In this document: positions 1-7,730 of the stretch, piece after piece | How the letters are laid out: each line of letters begins with the position of its first letter | Numbering within the stretch: the stretch's first letter is position 1 | Source: an uncultured Clostridia bacterium | Lineage (GTDB): Bacteria > Bacillota > Clostridia > Oscillospirales > Acutalibacteraceae | NCBI GenBank assembly: GCA_937919155.1 | Contig: CALFPM010000105.1 | Span: forward strand, 1 to 25,547 | DNA: 25,547 nt | Direction: 5' to 3' | The notes under the pieces: generated by a model | The model's database searches: none | Seen by the model: only the letters and a program-made list of their open reading frames with translations | What the model was told of the DNA's origin: nothing | Translations under genes and position numbers: made by a program

Positions 1-64
1 TATAAATTTTTCCGCTTATAACTCCTTTTGATAAGGTTAATTTATTAACGGGAGGTTGATAAGA

Positions 65-226
65 ATGGAAAGAGAAAAAGCCTGGCGAAAATTTTCAAAA
101 TCAGGTTTAATTGAAGATTATCTTGAATTCAGAAACTGCGTTTTGAACAACACTGCAGGAGTAAATATAAATGAGAATGACTACCGACGCTCTGGTGCTC
201 AGGGTAACGGACACGGGGGAAAGTGA
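65..226 (+). CDS. YqzL-like small protein
   Basis: This 53-residue ORF was found by reading the sequence upstream of recO. The start ATG at 65 follows a strong ribosome site, GGGAGG at 50-55, with a 9-nt spacer. The first half (MEREKAWRKFSKSGLIEDYL) has the W..F..SG.I..YL pattern of the YqzL family, a short protein of unknown function encoded just upstream of recO in Bacillus and many Clostridia. The reading frame runs 56 nt into recO in another frame, so the glycine-rich last ~17 residues are encoded by bases that also encode the RecO N-terminus. The family match and the position support it; the function is unknown. Confidence 0.65.
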   Translation: MEREKAWRKFSKSGLIEDYLEFRNCVLNNTAGVNINENDYRRSGAQGNGHGGK

Positions 227-896
227 CCGCCTTGTTACTTTGCTGACTGCTGAATACGGCGTGCTCAGAGCATTCGCAAACAGAGCTAAAAAAATAAACA
301 GTAAAATGCACGGCGCAACGCAGTCCCTTTGTTACGGAGATTTTTCAATCTACAAAAACAAGGACAGCTACATAATTGACGATGCGGTTGCAAAAGAAGT
401 TTTCTTCGGCTTGAGAGGGGATATCGAAAAGCTTGCCCTTGCTCAGTATTTCTGCGCTCTTGCGGCGGAGCTTGTGCCGGAAATGGAGCCTGCAAGAGAT
501 TATCTGAGGGTTGCTCTCAATTCCCTGCATTTTCTTGAAAAGGGCAAACGCTCCAATGATTTTCTCAAAGCAGTCACGGAGCTTAAATTTATGGTTTTTT
601 CAGGCTTTATGCCTGACCTTACCGCTTGCCCTCACTGCGGTGCGGCAGACGGTGAGATGGTTTTCAGTATTTCGGACGGATGCATTTATTGCAAAGGCAG
701 CGGTAAAAGCGGCGAGAGGATTAACCCTACCGTCCTTGCGGCAATGCGCCATGTCTGCGCAAATCCCGTTGAGAGAATTTATTCGTTTTCTCTCCCGACT
801 CAGGATGAAAAGCGTTTTGCTCAGGTCTGTGAAAAATTCCTGGTTTCACAGACGGGCAAAAGATTCAAAACGCTTGAATTTTATAAATCTCTATAA
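171..896 (+). CDS. recO: DNA repair protein RecO
   Basis: RecO is the recombination mediator of the RecFOR pathway. It binds single-stranded DNA and helps load RecA at gaps. The 241-residue length is normal for the family. The N-terminal OB fold carries the typical start (TDALVLRVTDTGESDRLVTL). The C-terminal half has the family zinc-binding site as two CxxC pairs: C153/C156 (CPHC) and C171/C174 (CIYC). The ATG at 171 follows AGGAG at 157-161 with a 9-nt spacer. A second in-frame ATG at 177 is possible but less well spaced. Translation is probably coupled to the overlapping yqzL-like ORF. The symporter gene begins 15 nt after the stop, so recO may share its transcript with sugar genes. Confidence 0.95.
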   Translation: MRMTTDALVLRVTDTGESDRLVTLLTAEYGVLRAFANRAKKINSKMHGATQSLCYGDFSIYKNKDSYIIDDAVAKEVFFGLRGDIEKLALAQYFCALAAELVPEMEPARDYLRVALNSLHFLEKGKRSNDFLKAVTELKFMVFSGFMPDLTACPHCGAADGEMVFSISDGCIYCKGSGKSGERINPTVLAAMRHVCANPVERIYSFSLPTQDEKRFAQVCEKFLVSQTGKRFKTLEFYKSL

Positions 897-911
897 GAAA
901 GGGTCTATGAA

Positions 912-2507
912 ATGAAACAAGGATTTTTACACAAGCTGTTCGGAACAACTCCGGGCAAGGGCGTACAGCCCAAAGAGGCTATTGCCTACAGCGTAACCGG
1001 TATCGGTCAGAACTTTATCTGCACAATTATCGGCTCCTACATAACCGTATTTATGACCGATGCTCTTCTTTTTGGTGCTGAGGGCGTAACAATCGGCAAC
1101 GTAAGCGGTGCAATTGCAGTTGCAATTCTTATGCTTGCTGCCCGTGTGTTTGACGCATTCAACGATCCCATTATGGGCAGTGTTGTTGACAAAACAAGAA
1201 CACAGTGGGGCAAATGCCGCCCTTATCTTAAGTGGATGGCAATTCCCATCGGCATTATGACCGTTCTCTGCTTCCTTCCCGTTTTCAGCGCACAGTCTGT
1301 TTTTGACGGCTCAAAGACAATGCAGACATTTGTTGTAATTTCTGTTATTTATGTTGTATGGAGCGTTGTTTACACTATCGCTGACGTTCCCTATTGGGGT
1401 CTTTCAACCTGTCTCACAAACGACACTGTTGTCAGAGGCAACATTCTCACCGTTGCCCGTATGGCTTGCACCGTTGGCGCAGGTGTTGTTACCGTTTTTG
1501 TTCCCGTTATCACAGGTGCGGTAACTGCAAAGTTCAAGTACACAGATGCAGACCTTTCAAAAATTATGATTGATAAGGCTGAAGCAATTGCAGATATGGT
1601 TGCAAACAGAGGCATCAGCGTTGAAGAAGCTGCACGCAGCTTTATCGGCACAGTAAGAGTCGGCAGCGAATTTGCAAATGCAGACACACTCAAGATGGTT
1701 TATTTCATCTGTGCTGTTGTGCTTGTTGTTGCTGCAATTCCCATGTTCTATTTCGGCTTCAAGAACACAAAAGAAAGATTCACATCTCAGGATGAGGCTC
1801 CCTCATTCGGCCACAACATCAAGCTCCTCTTCAAGAACAATCAGCTTCTTCTCATTGTTCTTTCAGGTGTTCTCGGCGGTGCAAGAATGGTTTATTCTTA
1901 CACAGGCGGTCTTTACTTTGCAAAGTATATCCTTCAGAACGAAGGTCTTTACGGCGTTATCACACTTCTTGTTGTTCCCGGCGGTCTTGTTGCTTCGGTT
2001 CTTGTTCCCTGGATGTCAAAGAAATTCACAAAGAAGTGGTCATACATCGTTGTTCACCTTTTCGGCGGCGTGGTAATGGCTGTTATGTATTTTATCGGCT
2101 ACGATGCTCCCTGGAAACTCATCGTGTGCGCAATCGGTCTTGTTCTTCTCGGTATTCCTCAGGGTGTTAACAACATCATCACATATGCTATGATTGGTGA
2201 CACCGTTGATTACCTTGAGTGGAAAACAGGTGAAAGAGGCGAAGGTATCTGCTTTGCAATGCAGACTCTTATCAATAAAATCGGTATGGCTGTGGGTGCA
2301 TTCATCGGCGTTATGTCCGTAAGCATTGCAGGCATTGACACAAGAACATACACCGTTCAGAATGCAGATGCACTCTGGAATGTTCTTATCCTTTCAGGTG
2401 TTATCAGTATGTTTGCTTGCGCAGTTCCCATGTTCTTCTATAAAATCACAGAGAAGAAGCAGGCAGAAATGGTTGCTGAAATCGAAGCAAGAAAAGCTAA
2501 CAAATAA
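912..2507 (+). CDS. GPH-family (MFS) sugar:cation symporter
   Basis: This is a polytopic inner-membrane transporter of the glycoside-pentoside-hexuronide:cation symporter branch of the major facilitator superfamily (MFS_2). The family signature is clear: FDAFNDPIMG at residues 80-89, then VDKTRTQWGKCRPYL. In the second half, a D..DYLEWKTGERGEG segment matches the equivalent cytoplasmic motif of the family. At 531 residues it is longer than the usual 440-470. The extra length sits mainly in a soluble, helix-prone loop at about residues 205-255, before the second half of the transporter. It lies 15 nt after recO and 19 nt before the YibE/F gene. The downstream kinase and aldolase suggest it imports their substrate, possibly a cyclitol or related sugar. 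That substrate is inferred. Confidence 0.88.
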   Translation: MKQGFLHKLFGTTPGKGVQPKEAIAYSVTGIGQNFICTIIGSYITVFMTDALLFGAEGVTIGNVSGAIAVAILMLAARVFDAFNDPIMGSVVDKTRTQWGKCRPYLKWMAIPIGIMTVLCFLPVFSAQSVFDGSKTMQTFVVISVIYVVWSVVYTIADVPYWGLSTCLTNDTVVRGNILTVARMACTVGAGVVTVFVPVITGAVTAKFKYTDADLSKIMIDKAEAIADMVANRGISVEEAARSFIGTVRVGSEFANADTLKMVYFICAVVLVVAAIPMFYFGFKNTKERFTSQDEAPSFGHNIKLLFKNNQLLLIVLSGVLGGARMVYSYTGGLYFAKYILQNEGLYGVITLLVVPGGLVASVLVPWMSKKFTKKWSYIVVHLFGGVVMAVMYFIGYDAPWKLIVCAIGLVLLGIPQGVNNIITYAMIGDTVDYLEWKTGERGEGICFAMQTLINKIGMAVGAFIGVMSVSIAGIDTRTYTVQNADALWNVLILSGVISMFACAVPMFFYKITEKKQAEMVAEIEARKANK

Positions 2508-2526
2508 TTGAAATTGAGGTGAGCAA

Positions 2527-3681
2527 ATGAAAAATAAGCAGTCTGTTTATCAGGTAATTGCCGTTTTTGTTTCGGCACTGCTTATTTTGCTTGCCTATTT
2601 TTATGTGGCAGGCGGTGCGCCCATTTTCAAAGGCTCAATGGATGGTGAAACCGTCAGGTGCAGGGTAATCCGCATTACCGATGTAAAAACGGATAATGTC
2701 AGCGGTGAAAATGAATTTGTAACCGTCACTTTCAAAGCGCAGGCGCTGAACACATCGCTCAGGGGCAAGACCCTTGATGTTGTGCAGGAAATTGACAGGT
2801 CATATGTTTTCTGTCCCAAAGAGGTTGAGCAGAATGACAAGGTGCTTGTTGAAAGCTATGTGCAGGACGGCGAAACATATTATTATTTCGGCGATTATGT
2901 GCGCATAACTCCGCTTTTGTGGCTTCTTGCCATATTCTGTGTGCTTGTTATCGTTTTCTCAAGGATGCAGGGACTCAAAACCGTTATTTCGCTTGGATTT
3001 ACCTGCCTTTCCGTTTTTGCGGTGCTTATTCCCGCAATCCTCAACGGTCACAATATTTATTTCTGGTCAATAGCCGTCTGCGTGTTTATAACGGTTATGA
3101 CATTGAGCATAATCAGCGGATTCAACGTCAAGTCCCTTTGTGCAGGCATCGGCTGTGTGTGCGGTGTTATGTGTGCGGGTCTGACGGTGATTATCGCCGA
3201 TAAATTTCTGAATATGACGGGTCTGCTGGAGGAGGAGTCGGTTTATCTTATCCAGCTTTACCCAAATAATCCCATAAACCTTAAGGCGATTATCTTTGCC
3301 ATGATAATTGTCGGTGCGGTGGGTGCGGTAATGGATGTGTCAATGTCCATTTCATCTTCGCTTCACGAATTGCGCATCCAATCTCCTCATATCAGGCCTG
3401 CGGAGCTTATGAAATCGGGCTTCACAATCGGCAGGGATATGATGGGCACAATGGCAAACACCCTTGTGCTTGCTTACATAGGCAGCTCTCTGACGGGTGT
3501 GCTCCTGCTCGTTGCATATAATGCGAATATAGAGCAGGTTATCAACAAAGAAATGATAGTTGCGGAAATTCTGCAGGCTCTTGCAGGCAGTCTGGGCATG
3601 CTTCTCACTCTGCCACTCACAAGTGCAGTCTGCGCCGCAATCTACTATAGCAAGGAGGAAAAGCAAAATGCCTCTTGTTAA
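2527..3681 (+). CDS. YibE/F family membrane protein
   Basis: This is a 384-residue multi-pass membrane protein of the YibE/F family. An N-terminal membrane segment (about residues 8-28) is followed by an extracytoplasmic beta-rich region (about 35-125). About seven hydrophobic segments come next. The family signature is present as GAVGAVMDVSMSISSSLHE (263-281) and GRDMMGTMANTLVLAYIGSS (302-321). Proteins of this family are usually stand-alone and their transport role is not established. It has a good ribosome site (GAGGTGAG before ATG 2527). Its last 14 nt overlap the aldolase gene, indicating co-translation. Its place inside a sugar operon is not explained by the family. Confidence 0.88.
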   Translation: MKNKQSVYQVIAVFVSALLILLAYFYVAGGAPIFKGSMDGETVRCRVIRITDVKTDNVSGENEFVTVTFKAQALNTSLRGKTLDVVQEIDRSYVFCPKEVEQNDKVLVESYVQDGETYYYFGDYVRITPLLWLLAIFCVLVIVFSRMQGLKTVISLGFTCLSVFAVLIPAILNGHNIYFWSIAVCVFITVMTLSIISGFNVKSLCAGIGCVCGVMCAGLTVIIADKFLNMTGLLEEESVYLIQLYPNNPINLKAIIFAMIIVGAVGAVMDVSMSISSSLHELRIQSPHIRPAELMKSGFTIGRDMMGTMANTLVLAYIGSSLTGVLLLVAYNANIEQVINKEMIVAEILQALAGSLGMLLTLPLTSAVCAAIYYSKEEKQNASC

Positions 3682-4513
3682 TATGGCGCCCCTTCTGCAA
3701 AAAGCAAGGGAGGGCGGATACGCCGTGGGAAGCTTCAGCGTTGCCAATATGGAAATGGTGCTGGGAGTGCTGAAAGCGGTTGAAGAAACAAAAAGTCCTG
3801 CCATTATTCAGATAGCAGAGGTAAGACTTAATCATTCGCCTCTTGAAATCATAGGCCCTCTTATGGTGGCGGCGGCAAAAAACAGTTCTGTGCCCGTTGC
3901 CGTGCATTTTGACCACGGAAAGACAACAGAGAAAATAAAACTGGCTCTTGATACAGGTTTTACAAGCGTTATGCTTGACGGCTCACATCTTCCCTTTGAG
4001 AAAAATGTGAGAATAACCGCAGAAACAAAAAAGCTTGCGGCTCAGTACGGCGCGGATTGCGAGGGCGAAATCGGCTGTGTGGGCGGCAGTGAAGACGGCA
4101 GTGAGGATATTGCAATCAACTGCACATCGCCTGCCCAAGCACTTGAATTCTACAATAAAACGGGCGTTGATGCCCTTGCTGTTGCAATCGGCAATGCCCA
4201 CGGCAACTATAAGCAGGCACCCAAGCTCCGCTTTGATATTCTTGAAGAAACCGCAAAACTCGTGGGAGCACCTCTTGTGCTTCACGGCGGAACGGGAATT
4301 CTGCCCGAGGATTTCAGAAAATGCATTTCTCTGGGCATAAACAAAATAAATATTGCAACCGCAACCTTTGACTGTGTTGAGCAGTCTGTGAGGTCGGCTT
4401 ATGAAAATTCAGCCATAAAAGGCTATTATGATTTGCAGACCGCCGAGGTTGAGGGTGCATATCGCAACGCAATCAAGCATATAGAAATATTCGGATGCGC
4501 AGGCAAAGCATGA
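3668..4513 (+). CDS. Class II aldolase (IolJ/GatY/FBA-type)
   Basis: This 281-residue zinc-dependent class II aldolase cleaves a ketose phosphate into dihydroxyacetone phosphate or a related C3 unit plus an aldehyde. The start is ATG 3668 (MPLVNMAPLL), eight nt after AGGAGG. The open frame extends further upstream but only overlaps the YibE/F gene. Key residues are visible: catalytic D82 next to zinc ligand H83 (HFDHG), E134 (GEIG), zinc ligands H178 (GNAHG) and H206 (LHGGTG), and the phosphate-binding segment INKINIATATFD. Length and spacing match tagatose/fructose-bisphosphate and IolJ aldolases. The IolC-like kinase immediately downstream favours an IolJ-like role on 2-deoxy-5-keto-gluconate 6-phosphate, but sequence alone does not separate this from FBA or GatY activity. 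Confidence 0.9.
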   Translation: MPLVNMAPLLQKAREGGYAVGSFSVANMEMVLGVLKAVEETKSPAIIQIAEVRLNHSPLEIIGPLMVAAAKNSSVPVAVHFDHGKTTEKIKLALDTGFTSVMLDGSHLPFEKNVRITAETKKLAAQYGADCEGEIGCVGGSEDGSEDIAINCTSPAQALEFYNKTGVDALAVAIGNAHGNYKQAPKLRFDILEETAKLVGAPLVLHGGTGILPEDFRKCISLGINKINIATATFDCVEQSVRSAYENSAIKGYYDLQTAEVEGAYRNAIKHIEIFGCAGKA

Positions 4514-4526
4514 AAGGATGACAGAA

Positions 4527-5546
4527 ATGAGCTACATTGAATTTGACAAAACAAAGCCTCTTGATGTAATTCCCATCGGACGAATTGCAATCGACTTTAA
4601 TCCCACCGATATGAATATGCCTCTTTCGGAGAGCAGCAATTTCAATAAGTATGTGGGCGGTTCACCTGCAAACATTGCAGTTGGTCTTGCTAGACTCGGC
4701 GCAAAGTGCGGCTTCATTGCAAGAGTGTCTGATGACCAGTTCGGCGATTATGTTGAAAATTATTTTAAGGCGGACGGAATTGATGTTTCCCATGTTTTCA
4801 GATGTGAAAACGGTGAAAACCTCGGACTTACTTTCACAGAAATCCTCAGCCCCACGCAGAGCAGTATTCTTATGTACCGCGAGGGTGTTGCAGACCTTCA
4901 GGTTTGCGTTGACGATGTTGACGAGGAATATATAAAGCAGGCAAAGGCTGTTGTTATTTCGGGCACAGCTCTCTGCGCAAGTCCCTCAAGAGAGGCTGCT
5001 CTCAAGACCCTTTTCCTTGCAAAGAAAAACGGCGTTGTTGTTATTTTTGATATTGACTACAGAAGCTACACATGGAAGAATAAGGATGAAATTTCACTTT
5101 ATTATTCAATCGCCGCAAAGAACAGTGATATTGTTCTCGGTTCAAGAGAAGAATTTGACCTGACCGAAGCAGTTGAAGGCGTTTGTGCAAGTGATGAAGA
5201 GTCGGCTGCTCGCTGGTTCTCATACGGCAACAAGATTGTTATTATCAAGCACGGCAAGGAAGGCTCTGTTGCATATCTTAATGACGGCTCTGCTTATAAG
5301 GTTAAGCCTTTCCCCGTAAAGATGCTTAAAGGCTTCGGCGGCGGTGACGGCTATGCATCTGCATTTATCTATTCACTCCTCAACGGAAAGAGCGTTCCCG
5401 ATGCTCTTGAATTTGCAACTGCATCTGCATCGATGCTTGTTTCGGCTCACAGCTGCTCGGCGGCAATGCCCTCGGCTCAGGCTGTGCAGGAGTTCATCGA
5501 CAAAACCAAACCCACCTCAGGCGAGGTTATTGAGAAGATAAAGTAA
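4527..5546 (+). CDS. iolC: 5-dehydro-2-deoxygluconokinase-like PfkB kinase
   Basis: This PfkB/ribokinase-family sugar kinase has about 339 residues. The whole protein has the character of IolC, which phosphorylates 5-dehydro-2-deoxygluconate in myo-inositol degradation. Diagnostic stretches are the N-terminal IGRIAIDFNP, KYVGGSPANIAVGLARLG, ENLGLTFTEI and FDIDYRSYTWK. The catalytic PfkB motif reads GFGGGDGYASAF, with the base at D274; the usual GAGD is GGGD here. ATG 4527 is preferred because AAAGGA (4513-4518) then sits at normal distance. An in-frame ATG at 4518 overlaps that ribosome site. The gene follows the aldolase stop by 13 nt, so the two enzymes are co-expressed and could act in sequence. 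No other iol enzymes are in the window. Confidence 0.85.
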   Translation: MSYIEFDKTKPLDVIPIGRIAIDFNPTDMNMPLSESSNFNKYVGGSPANIAVGLARLGAKCGFIARVSDDQFGDYVENYFKADGIDVSHVFRCENGENLGLTFTEILSPTQSSILMYREGVADLQVCVDDVDEEYIKQAKAVVISGTALCASPSREAALKTLFLAKKNGVVVIFDIDYRSYTWKNKDEISLYYSIAAKNSDIVLGSREEFDLTEAVEGVCASDEESAARWFSYGNKIVIIKHGKEGSVAYLNDGSAYKVKPFPVKMLKGFGGGDGYASAFIYSLLNGKSVPDALEFATASASMLVSAHSCSAAMPSAQAVQEFIDKTKPTSGEVIEKIK

Positions 5547-5553
5547 AATAATA

Positions 5554-5577
5554 GCAGGGTGCAGCAATGCACCCTGC
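5554..5577 (+). terminator. Hairpin after the iolC operon
   Basis: A perfect 10-bp stem (GCAGGGTGCA / TGCACCCTGC) closes on a GCAA tetraloop 7 nt after the kinase stop codon. It is strong enough to end transcription, but it is not followed by a T-run. Instead TATAAT (5579-5584) follows, 10 bp before the tRNA, and may be the -10 box of the tRNA promoter; no convincing -35 box is present. Confidence 0.5.
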
Positions 5578-5593
5578 ATATAATGAAATATTT

Positions 5594-5670
5594 CCGCCCG
5601 TGGCGCAGTTGGATAACGCAGCAGATTCCGATTCTGAAGAACGGGGGTTCAAATCCCTTCGGGCGGGCCA
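5594..5670 (+). tRNA. tRNA-Arg (anticodon CCG)
   Basis: A full cloverleaf can be folded by hand. The acceptor CCGCCCG (5594-5600) pairs with CGGGCGG (5660-5666). The anticodon stem CAGA/TCTG encloses loop TTCCGAT with anticodon CCG at 5628-5630, which reads CGG. The T arm is GGGGG-TTCAAAT-CCCTT. Discriminator G5667 is followed by an encoded CCA (5668-5670). The outermost anticodon-stem pair is a G-A mismatch, and two T-stem pairs are G-U. The mobile element begins 7 nt after the CCA, so this tRNA is the left landmark of the insertion. Confidence 0.92.
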
Positions 5671-5674
5671 TTAT

Positions 5675-5716
5675 GAGTGTTAATAACGGATTCGAGTTAT
5701 TAACACTCTCTTTTTT
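5675..5716 (+). terminator. Rho-independent terminator after tRNA-Arg
   Basis: A 13-bp perfect stem (GAGTGTTAATAAC / GTTATTAACACTC) with an 8-nt loop (GGATTCGA) is followed by TCTTTTTT. It ends the tRNA transcript. Its left arm and loop also contain one copy of the 16-bp inverted repeat found at the right border of the mobile element, so it may double as part of an att or end sequence. Confidence 0.75.
5678..5693 (+). repeat. Left copy of 16-bp inverted repeat at element border
   Basis: The sequence TGTTAATAACGGATTC lies 7 nt after the tRNA CCA. Its exact reverse complement, GAATCCGTTATTAACA, occurs at 16653-16668. If the element were circular, the two copies would meet as a palindrome, as expected for a serine-recombinase attP. 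It lies inside the terminator hairpin. Confidence 0.6.
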
Positions 5717-5738
5717 GCTGAAAATTAAGTTTTTTATT

Positions 5739-5766
5739 GGTCGCAGACTTTTTACGGTCTGCGACC
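5739..5766. other. Hairpin between element border and recombinase
   Basis: A 10-bp stem (GGTCGCAGAC / GTCTGCGACC) with loop TTTTTACG lies just beyond the recombinase stop codon. On the plus strand it is followed by TTTCTTGTTTT. It could be a terminator protecting the recombinase operon from rightward transcription, or a recombinase-binding structure. Confidence 0.45.
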
Positions 5767-5775
5767 TTTCTTGTT

Positions 5776-7455
5776 TTATGCTGTCAGGTATTCAATGGCA
5801 ACGCCTTGCCGTATGTCAGCCTTGTAGTTTTCGCTGACGGTTGGCAGTTCAAGACAGCCCACAAATCGGTAATTGATAACGATTCTTTGCGTTCTGTTCT
5901 TGCCTGTACCCTCAATCTCGTGAACTTCAATTCGGTCAATCAGTTCGTGCAGCAGAGGTGCTGTCAGTGTTTCCATTTGCATAAACTTCCGTATTGCGGC
6001 TATGAAGATTTCTTTGCCCTTTTGTGTCTTTTCCAAAGAAGCAATCTGTGTGCGAAGTTCGGGAACCTTTGCTTTCAACTCAACTCTCTCAACCTCATAC
6101 TTGTGTGACATACACATAAACCATTCGTCCGTAACCTTGCCGTTTGAATTATCCTCATAGAGTTTGAGATAAAGCCTTTCAATTGTTTCAATTCTCTCAA
6201 TGGCTTTCTTCAACTCGGCTTGTAAATGATTCTTCTGTGCGAGTATATCGGCATTGGTTTTATTTGAAAGAATTTCTGCAAAGGCTTCTTCATCATACTC
6301 CATAAATGAAACGAGTTTTCTCAACTCCATCAAAACAATTTGCTCTATCGCATCAGTTCTTACATAATGCCTGCTTTCACAGGTACCACGATAATCCTTC
6401 TTGTAGTTGGAACAACTGAAAAAATGAATATCCTTGTTGCGTGGATTGACGTGTGACCACAGTTTTTTACCACAATCGGCACAATAGAGAAAATCACAAA
6501 AGATGCTCTTTTCACCATTTTCAGGTTTAGGCGCCCTGCGTTTGGTTTTTGCATTTTTCTCTTGCACCATTTCAAAAACCGCTCTGTCAATAATAGGCTC
6601 ATTGACGTCTTTGAATATCAGCCAGTTTTCACGGTCATTTATATACCGTCTTTTGTTTTTGAATGACTTTGAATAGGTCTTGAAATTAATTACATCACCG
6701 CAATATTCTTGCTGATGCAGTATTCCCGATATGGTTGACGGCAACCATTTATACGGATCTTCATAAGCCTTTTTGCCGCCTCTTCCGATGCCTTTGCTTT
6801 GCCAATAGGCTCTCGGTTTCAGCACTCTGTTTTCGTGCAGAATGTGTGCAATCGTTTCATTGCCTTTACCCTCAAGACACATTTCAAAAACACTTCTGAC
6901 AACCTCGGCTGCCTCAACATCAATTACCCATTTCTTTGAATTCAGCGGGTCCTTATTGTATCCGTAAGGCGGCTGTGCCAACGGTTCACCGCAGTTGCCT
7001 CTGATACGACAAGCTGAACGGACCTTCTTTGAAATATCACGGGCGTACATTTCATTCATTATGTTTTTGAAGGGTGCAATCTCGTTCTCGCCTTCAGCAC
7101 TGTCAACTAAATCGTTGATTGCGATAAATCTTATGTTGTGGTCGGGAAAGAAGCTGTCTGTATAATGACCTACCGAAACATAATCTCTGCCGAGTCGGGA
7201 TAGGTCTTTTACCATAATGGTGCTGATATATCCCATTTCAATATCATCAAGTAAATCCTGAAATCCCGGGCGGTTGAAATTTGTACCTGTATAACCGTCA
7301 TCAACATAGTATTTGATATTAGACAGTCGAAGCTCTTTTGCCTTCTGAGCGAGCAGTTTCTTTTGATTGGCTATTGAGTTACTCTCTTTGTCTGTACGGT
7401 CATCTCGTGAAAGACGGCAGTACAGAGCAGTAATTCCTACATTGTTTGACTGCAT
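5776..7455 (-). CDS. Large serine recombinase (TnpX-type)
   Basis: This 559-residue site-specific recombinase would cut and rejoin the element ends through a covalent serine-DNA link. The start is ATG 7455 (MQSNNVGITALYCRLS), preceded by AGGAGG. An in-frame ATG at 7482 lacks a good ribosome site. The N-terminal resolvase domain has catalytic S16 in YCRLSRDD and the arginine motif DLSRLGRDY. A recombinase domain follows (PPYGYNKDP onward). A zinc ribbon comes next (CADC, then SCSNYKKDYRGTC), then a long coiled coil and a DUF4368-like C-terminus (HELIDRIEVHE). It is the last gene of a leftward operon. Its ATG overlaps the stop of the TnpW-like gene as TAATG, so it is translationally coupled. 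Position at the element edge fits excision and integration. Confidence 0.92.
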   Translation of the reverse strand: MQSNNVGITALYCRLSRDDRTDKESNSIANQKKLLAQKAKELRLSNIKYYVDDGYTGTNFNRPGFQDLLDDIEMGYISTIMVKDLSRLGRDYVSVGHYTDSFFPDHNIRFIAINDLVDSAEGENEIAPFKNIMNEMYARDISKKVRSACRIRGNCGEPLAQPPYGYNKDPLNSKKWVIDVEAAEVVRSVFEMCLEGKGNETIAHILHENRVLKPRAYWQSKGIGRGGKKAYEDPYKWLPSTISGILHQQEYCGDVINFKTYSKSFKNKRRYINDRENWLIFKDVNEPIIDRAVFEMVQEKNAKTKRRAPKPENGEKSIFCDFLYCADCGKKLWSHVNPRNKDIHFFSCSNYKKDYRGTCESRHYVRTDAIEQIVLMELRKLVSFMEYDEEAFAEILSNKTNADILAQKNHLQAELKKAIERIETIERLYLKLYEDNSNGKVTDEWFMCMSHKYEVERVELKAKVPELRTQIASLEKTQKGKEIFIAAIRKFMQMETLTAPLLHELIDRIEVHEIEGTGKNRTQRIVINYRFVGCLELPTVSENYKADIRQGVAIEYLTA

Positions 7456-7730
7456 TAATCCTCCTCTCCGGCAGTCGAACATACATATTCCGCTTGTATT
7501 GTATTTCTATCTTCGGTGGTTGTCAAATGTGCGAAATCACTACCGATAAAATCCGATAATTTTTCTTTAATAGTTTTATTCTCCGTTTTGCTGAAACGGG
7601 TTGAAACAAGATAACGAACGCCATTGATAATATATTCATTTGAATCGTTATCTTTGTTGAGGTTTAGTTCAGCACGGGTATTGCCGATTGTTTCATTAAA
7701 CTTTGATTTTATAATTTGCCAGAATCTCAT
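7455..7730 (-). CDS. TnpW-like small transposon protein
   Basis: This is a 91-residue protein. The central segment YIINGVRYLVSTRFS followed by a T...KL..FI pattern resembles the short TnpW family of Tn4451-like elements (I....Y.V...FS....T...KI..LI). Function in that family is not established. Here it carries extra residues at both ends. It is coupled on both sides: its ATG overlaps the ParB-like stop (TAATG), and its stop overlaps the recombinase ATG the same way. An accessory role in recombination is plausible. The family call rests on pattern memory only. Confidence 0.6.
   Translation of the reverse strand: MRFWQIIKSKFNETIGNTRAELNLNKDNDSNEYIINGVRYLVSTRFSKTENKTIKEKLSDFIGSDFAHLTTTEDRNTIQAEYVCSTAGEED

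Noticed and set aside
1..31. Possible C-terminal tail of an upstream gene (Era often precedes recO): frame ending INFSAYNSF then TGA at 29-31
   Set aside because: Only nine codons are visible and the resemblance to an Era C-terminus is too weak to call.
3560..3667. Longer N-terminus for the class II aldolase
   Set aside because: The extra 36 codons overlap the YibE/F gene in another frame; AGGAGG and family alignment fix the start at 3668.
5594..5670. tRNA-Arg gene broken by the insertion
   Set aside because: The cloverleaf and encoded CCA are complete, and a terminator follows; the element lies outside the gene.
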